Assembly (NCBI GenBank): GCA_041687295.1
Contig: JAWLCG010000065.1
Coordinates: 1 to 17,579 of the forward strand
Length of the DNA: 17,579 nucleotides
Reading direction: 5' to 3'
Source of the DNA: JAWLCG01 sp041687295
Lineage (GTDB): Bacteria; Planctomycetota; Phycisphaerae; SM23-33; FEN-1343
The notes under the pieces are model-generated. The model was not told the DNA's origin and ran no database searches. It saw only the letters and a list, made by a program, of their open reading frames with translations. Below, piece by piece: positions 14,220-17,579 of the stretch. Both the position numbers and the translations under genes were made by a program. The first letter of the stretch is position 1. The number at the start of each line of letters is the position of its first letter.

Positions 14220-14525
14220 ATGACACAAGCCCGCATCGACATCCCGCAGCAGGAACTCGCCGAACTGTGCCGCCGCTGGCGGATTCGGGAGTTGTCCCTG
14301 TTCGGCTCGGTGTTGGGGCCGGACTTCGGGCCCGCCAGTGACGTGGACATCCTGGTCGAGTTCGACCCCCAGGCCCCCTGGAGCCTGTTCGACCTGGTGG
14401 ACCTGACCGAGGCCCTGCAGGACCTCTTTGGCCGGCACGTGGACCTGGTCGAGAAGCGGGCTCTCCGCAACCCCTTCCGCCGGCACGCCATTCTGACCAC
14501 GTGCGAGGTGGTCTATGCGGCCTGA
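14220..14525 (+). CDS. MNT-type minimal nucleotidyltransferase (MntA-like)
   Basis: A 101-residue minimal nucleotidyltransferase. The pol-beta motif GSVLGPDFGPASDVD (29-43) gives G29, S30, D41 and D43, and the third carboxylate is D75 in RHVDLVEK, so the catalytic set is complete. MNT proteins are the antitoxin half of HEPN/MNT pairs, where MntA AMPylates the HEPN RNase toxin (HepT) to silence it. Here no HEPN gene follows: the next sequence is a repeat and then a peptidase gene, so it is an orphan in this window. The ATG at 14220 has GGAG only one base away, an unusually short spacing; no better in-frame start was seen. It lies 12 bases after the receiver gene. Confidence 0.85.
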   Translation: MTQARIDIPQQELAELCRRWRIRELSLFGSVLGPDFGPASDVDILVEFDPQAPWSLFDLVDLTEALQDLFGRHVDLVEKRALRNPFRRHAILTTCEVVYAA

Positions 14526-14533
14526 GGGATTGT

Positions 14534-14572
14534 TCCGGGTGCCGTGGCTACGGCGTTTGTAGCCACGTCTTT
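14534..14572. repeat. Dispersed repeat family A, copy 2
   Basis: A 39-bp element sharing TCCGGGTGCCGTGGCTA (14534-14550) and TAGCCACGTCTTT (14560-14572) with 9786-9823. The centre is CGGCGTTTG, and the stem here is 9 bp, CGTGGCTAC with GTAGCCACG. It begins 8 bases after the MNT gene stop. Confidence 0.8.
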
Positions 14573-14629
14573 GGGCGCCGATCCGCCGAGGGTTCGTGGG
14601 GCGTGGGGGGGGCTCGGCCCGGACGAGAG

Positions 14630-14653
14630 GCCCACCGAAGGCATTCGGTGGGC
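14630..14653. repeat. GGCA-loop hairpin, copy 2
   Basis: A perfect 10-bp stem, GCCCACCGAA (14630-14639) with TTCGGTGGGC (14644-14653), around loop GGCA. Compared with the copy at 22-45, the stem differs at matching positions on both arms, so pairing is kept. Confidence 0.75.
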
Positions 14654-14700
14654 GTGGAGGGGGTTGGCGTTTCCAGCTCCCGAGGGGAACCTCGACCCGG

Positions 14701-14721
14701 TGGGGGCTGTATAATCCCCCA
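14701..14721 (+). promoter_or_regulatory. Probable -10 box in a hairpin loop, upstream of the peptidase gene
   Basis: TATAAT at 14710-14715 is a perfect sigma-70 -10 hexamer, rare in sequence this GC-rich, 58 bases before the peptidase ATG. It lies in the loop of a perfect 6-bp hairpin, TGGGGG (14701-14706) with CCCCCA (14716-14721). No good -35 is seen at 16-18 bases upstream (GAACCT is at 17). Confidence 0.45.
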
Positions 14722-14773
14722 GTCTTTGGATGAACCGAGCCAATCCCGTACGCCTGCTGGAGATGAATATCTG

Positions 14774-17579
14774 ATGAAGCGCACTCTGCTTGCCCTGCTG
14801 ATCCTGCCGCTGCTGGCCGTCGGCGGCGCGTGGGCCGACGAGCCCGCCGGCGCCCCGACGGCTGTGCCGACTCAACCGCCCGCGCCGCCCGAGGCCCAGG
14901 CCCCCACCCAGCCGGCCGCCGCGCCGCCGGCCGACCCGCAGCTGACTATCGAGGGGGTGCAGAACCCCGTCGTCCAGGCCGAACCGGGTGTCGTTGAGAC
15001 GGCCCCAGCCACCGCGCCGGCCGAGCCGCTGGAGGTCGTCCGCCAGTCCGTGAGCCCCTCGGGCACCACCGTGGCCACGCTGAGCAATGGCCTGACGGTC
15101 ATCGTCCGCGAGAACCACAGCGTCCCGGTCGTCCACGCCCAGGTGCTCGTCCGCCAGACCGGCGGCATGTACGAGGGGCCCTGGGAGGGCTCGGGCCTGA
15201 GCCACCTGCTCGAGCACCTCGTCGCCAAGGGCGCCACCCGCGGCGCGGGCCACGTCGAGGGCTCCACGGAAAGCCGAGGCCGGCTCGACGCCATCGGCGC
15301 CCAGTCCAACGCCTACACCTCGATGGACCGCACGGTGTACTTCATCAACGCCACCGCCAGCCATACCGACGCGGTAATCGACATCCTCGCCGACTGGATG
15401 GCCCGGGCGGACATCACCCGTGAGGACTTCCAGCGCGAGCACGGCGTCGTGCAGCGCGAGCTGGAGATGGGCAAGGACGACCCCGGCCGGCAGATGAGCT
15501 ACGCCCACATGGCCAACTTCTACCAGACCCACCCGGGCGGCGTGCCGGTGATCGGGTACATGGGCGCCCTGCGGGCCGTCACGTATGAGGACGTCGTCGC
15601 CTACCACGCCGCCCGATACGTGCCGCAGAACATGGTCTTCACCATCGTCGGCGACGTCGAGACGCAGGCCGTCATCGACCGGGTCCGCGGCGCCTTCGCC
15701 GGCTTCGAGGCGGGCCGCAACGAGCAGGTCGTCCTGCCCGAGGTGCCGCGGCTGGCCGGCGTGCGGCGGGTGGTGCAGACCAGTCCCAACGTGCAGGACG
15801 TCTCGGCCCGGATGAGCTTCCGGTCGATCCCGCTGGTCCACGAAGACCTCTACGCCCTGGACGTGCTGAGCTACATCCTCAGCAACGGCCAGACCAGCCG
15901 GCTCGAGCAGTCCGTGCGGCGCGAGCAGGGGCTGGTGACGCAGCTCTTCACCGCCAGCTGGACGCCCGAGTGGGGGGCGGGGCAGTTTATGATCGGCTTC
16001 CGGGCCGAGCCGGACAAGGCCCAGGCCGCCGAGGAGGCGATCCTCACCGAGCTGCGCAAGGTCGTGGCCCAGGGCGTCAGCGAGGACGAGCTGGCCAAGG
16101 CCAAGCGGCAGAAGATCGCCGACCACGTCTACGGCCAGCAGAGCGTCGAGAGCCAGGCCGGCACGCTGGCGATGGACTACCAGTCGACCGGCAACGTCGA
16201 GTTCAGCCGGCTCTACACCGACCGCATCCAGGCCGTCACGGCCGAGCAGGTGCAGGCCGTCGCCCGGCAGTACCTTGACTTCGGCGCCCTGGCCGTGACG
16301 TGGCTCGTGCCGGCAGGCAGCGAGGCCGCCGCCGGGGCTACCGCCACCACCGGCCCCCGCCAGGACGCCGCCAGTCGCTTCACGCTGGACAACGGTCTGA
16401 CCGTCGTGCTGGGCCCGACCGACAGCGTCGACCTGGTGGCGATGTACCTGGCCACCCCGGGCGGCCTGCTGGCAGAGACGGAGCAGACCAACGGCCTGGG
16501 CAGCCTGATGACCGAGCTGAGCCTCAAGGGCGCCGCCGACATGGACGCCGACGCCATCGCCGCCTTCTTCGACCGCTCCGGCGGCTCAATCGGGGCGACG
16601 GCGGGCAACAACAGCTTCGGCTGGTCGGCGACGGTGCTCAAGGACGATGCCCTCCAGGCCGTGGGCATTCTCGCCGACGTGGCCATTCGGCCCAGCTTCC
16701 CCCAGCGGGAGCTGGAGATCCTCCGCCCGCAGGCGCTGGCCGCCATCCGCCAGGCCAACGAGCACTGGCTGGGCCAACTGCACAACGAGTTCCGTCAGCG
16801 GTTCTTCCAGGACGCCCCCTACGGCCTGCAGCCCAACGGCACCGAGGCCGTCGTCGCCGACGTCACCGCCGAGACCCTCGCCCGCTACCACGCCGACCGC
16901 GTCCGCGCGGGCCAGGCCGTGCTGGCCGTCTATGGCAACTTCGACCCCGACGCGATGCGCCAGGCGATCGAGCAGGCCTTCGCCGGTATGCCGGCCGGGC
17001 AGGTCGAACTGGCCCAGCCCGAGACGCGCCAGGTGGCCGAGGGCGGTGAACGCTACGTCCTGGAGACCGCCAACCAGCAGGCGGGCATCATCGTCGGCTG
17101 GCCGGGCATGCGTCTGGCCGAGGAGGCCGACCGCGACGCGATGACCGTGCTGGACACGATCATCAGCGGCTACCAGATGCCGCGTGGCTGGCTGCACAGC
17201 GAGCTGCGGGGCAACCGGCTGGTCTACGTCGTCCACGCGTACAACTGGACCGGCCTGGCGCCGGGGACCTTCCTGGTCTACGCCGGCACCCAGCCCGAGA
17301 CGGCCGAGACCGTCGTCGAGACCATCCGCCGCAACATCGCCCGGACACTGGACGAGCCGTTCACCGACGAGCAGATCGTCGAGGCCATCAACATCATCCT
17401 CACCAGCGAGCTGCTGGGCAACCAGTCGATGGGCAGCCTGGCCCAGCGGGCGGCCCTGGACGAGCTGTACGGCTTCGGGTACGACTACGCCAAGACCCTC
17501 GAGCAACGCCTCCGCGCCGTCACGCCCGAGGACCTGCGCCGCGTCGCCCGCAAGTACCTCGCCCAGCCGGCCGTCGAGG
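14774..17579 (+). CDS. Exported two-lobed M16 zinc metallopeptidase (3' end outside window)
   Basis: The open frame runs 935 codons to the window edge with no stop. Residues 1-21 form a signal peptide (KR, hydrophobic core, AWA before D22), then a Pro/Ala-rich linker to about 90. The first M16 unit (about 96-520) has the inverted zinc motif HLLEH (H144, E147, H148) and a downstream ligand E229 in VVQREL, so it should be active. The second unit (about 535 to end) starts with the family-like FTLDNGLTVVL, but has GSLMTELS where HxxEH would be, so it is a non-catalytic partner half. Such proteins degrade peptides in the periplasm or outside the cell. The C-terminal DLRRVARKYLAQP is a typical near-end motif, so perhaps only tens of residues are missing. 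GGAG lies 11 bases before the ATG, and a 3-codon frame (ATG AAT ATC TGA) ends on it by a TGATG overlap. Confidence 0.93.
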   Translation, partial: MKRTLLALLILPLLAVGGAWADEPAGAPTAVPTQPPAPPEAQAPTQPAAAPPADPQLTIEGVQNPVVQAEPGVVETAPATAPAEPLEVVRQSVSPSGTTVATLSNGLTVIVRENHSVPVVHAQVLVRQTGGMYEGPWEGSGLSHLLEHLVAKGATRGAGHVEGSTESRGRLDAIGAQSNAYTSMDRTVYFINATASHTDAVIDILADWMARADITREDFQREHGVVQRELEMGKDDPGRQMSYAHMANFYQTHPGGVPVIGYMGALRAVTYEDVVAYHAARYVPQNMVFTIVGDVETQAVIDRVRGAFAGFEAGRNEQVVLPEVPRLAGVRRVVQTSPNVQDVSARMSFRSIPLVHEDLYALDVLSYILSNGQTSRLEQSVRREQGLVTQLFTASWTPEWGAGQFMIGFRAEPDKAQAAEEAILTELRKVVAQGVSEDELAKAKRQKIADHVYGQQSVESQAGTLAMDYQSTGNVEFSRLYTDRIQAVTAEQVQAVARQYLDFGALAVTWLVPAGSEAAAGATATTGPRQDAASRFTLDNGLTVVLGPTDSVDLVAMYLATPGGLLAETEQTNGLGSLMTELSLKGAADMDADAIAAFFDRSGGSIGATAGNNSFGWSATVLKDDALQAVGILADVAIRPSFPQRELEILRPQALAAIRQANEHWLGQLHNEFRQRFFQDAPYGLQPNGTEAVVADVTAETLARYHADRVRAGQAVLAVYGNFDPDAMRQAIEQAFAGMPAGQVELAQPETRQVAEGGERYVLETANQQAGIIVGWPGMRLAEEADRDAMTVLDTIISGYQMPRGWLHSELRGNRLVYVVHAYNWTGLAPGTFLVYAGTQPETAETVVETIRRNIARTLDEPFTDEQIVEAINIILTSELLGNQSMGSLAQRAALDELYGFGYDYAKTLEQRLRAVTPEDLRRVARKYLAQPAVE

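Noticed and set aside
14513..16126. Minus-strand 537-codon open frame opposite the M16 peptidase
   Set aside because: Antisense shadow that also runs through two repeats; the plus strand has a signal peptide and HxxEH.

Overview
This is a very GC-rich bacterial chromosome segment with tightly packed, often overlapping genes and intergenic gaps full of hairpin repeats. There is no rRNA or marker gene to place it. The GC content, the chemosensory gene set (CheX, FapA/DUF342, a HEAT-repeat protein) and the style of the intergenic repeats suggest Planctomycetota, perhaps Phycisphaerae; this is an inference.

Region 1 (about 1-9600, minus strand) is one long chemosensory operon. In transcription order it is cheW, cheB, a HEAT-repeat gene, cheR, a first cheY, cheA, cheX, a second cheY and fapA. 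Most junctions overlap by 1-14 bases or are separated by 2 bases. A plausible intrinsic terminator follows fapA at 46-94. CheW and CheA would form the receptor-coupled kinase core, CheR and CheB the methylation/demethylation pair, the two CheY proteins the outputs, and CheX the CheY-P phosphatase. No chemoreceptor, cheD or flagellar gene lies in the window, so the stimulus and output (motility, pili, development) cannot be read from it. The HEAT-repeat protein, coupled by ATGA overlaps to both cheB and cheR, is the most unusual member.

Region 2 (9463-10370) is a 0.9 kb stretch without a credible gene. It holds at least five inverted or direct repeats. Region 3 (10371-13359) has a NarL/LuxR-type response regulator with an atypical receiver and a four-cysteine linker, divergent from a complete GH42 beta-galactosidase. 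Region 4 (13356-14525) has a 246-bp nested inverted repeat that starts at the GH42 stop codon, then a stand-alone receiver protein read from a TTG start, then an MNT-type nucleotidyltransferase with no HEPN partner. Region 5 (14526-17579) has another repeat-rich gap and an exported two-lobed M16 zinc peptidase that runs off the right edge.

Two repeat families have copies in separate gaps: a hairpin with a GGCA loop whose stems differ by compensatory changes (22-45 and 14630-14653), and a 38/39-bp element with a GTGGCTA/TAGCCAC stem (9786-9823 and 14534-14572).
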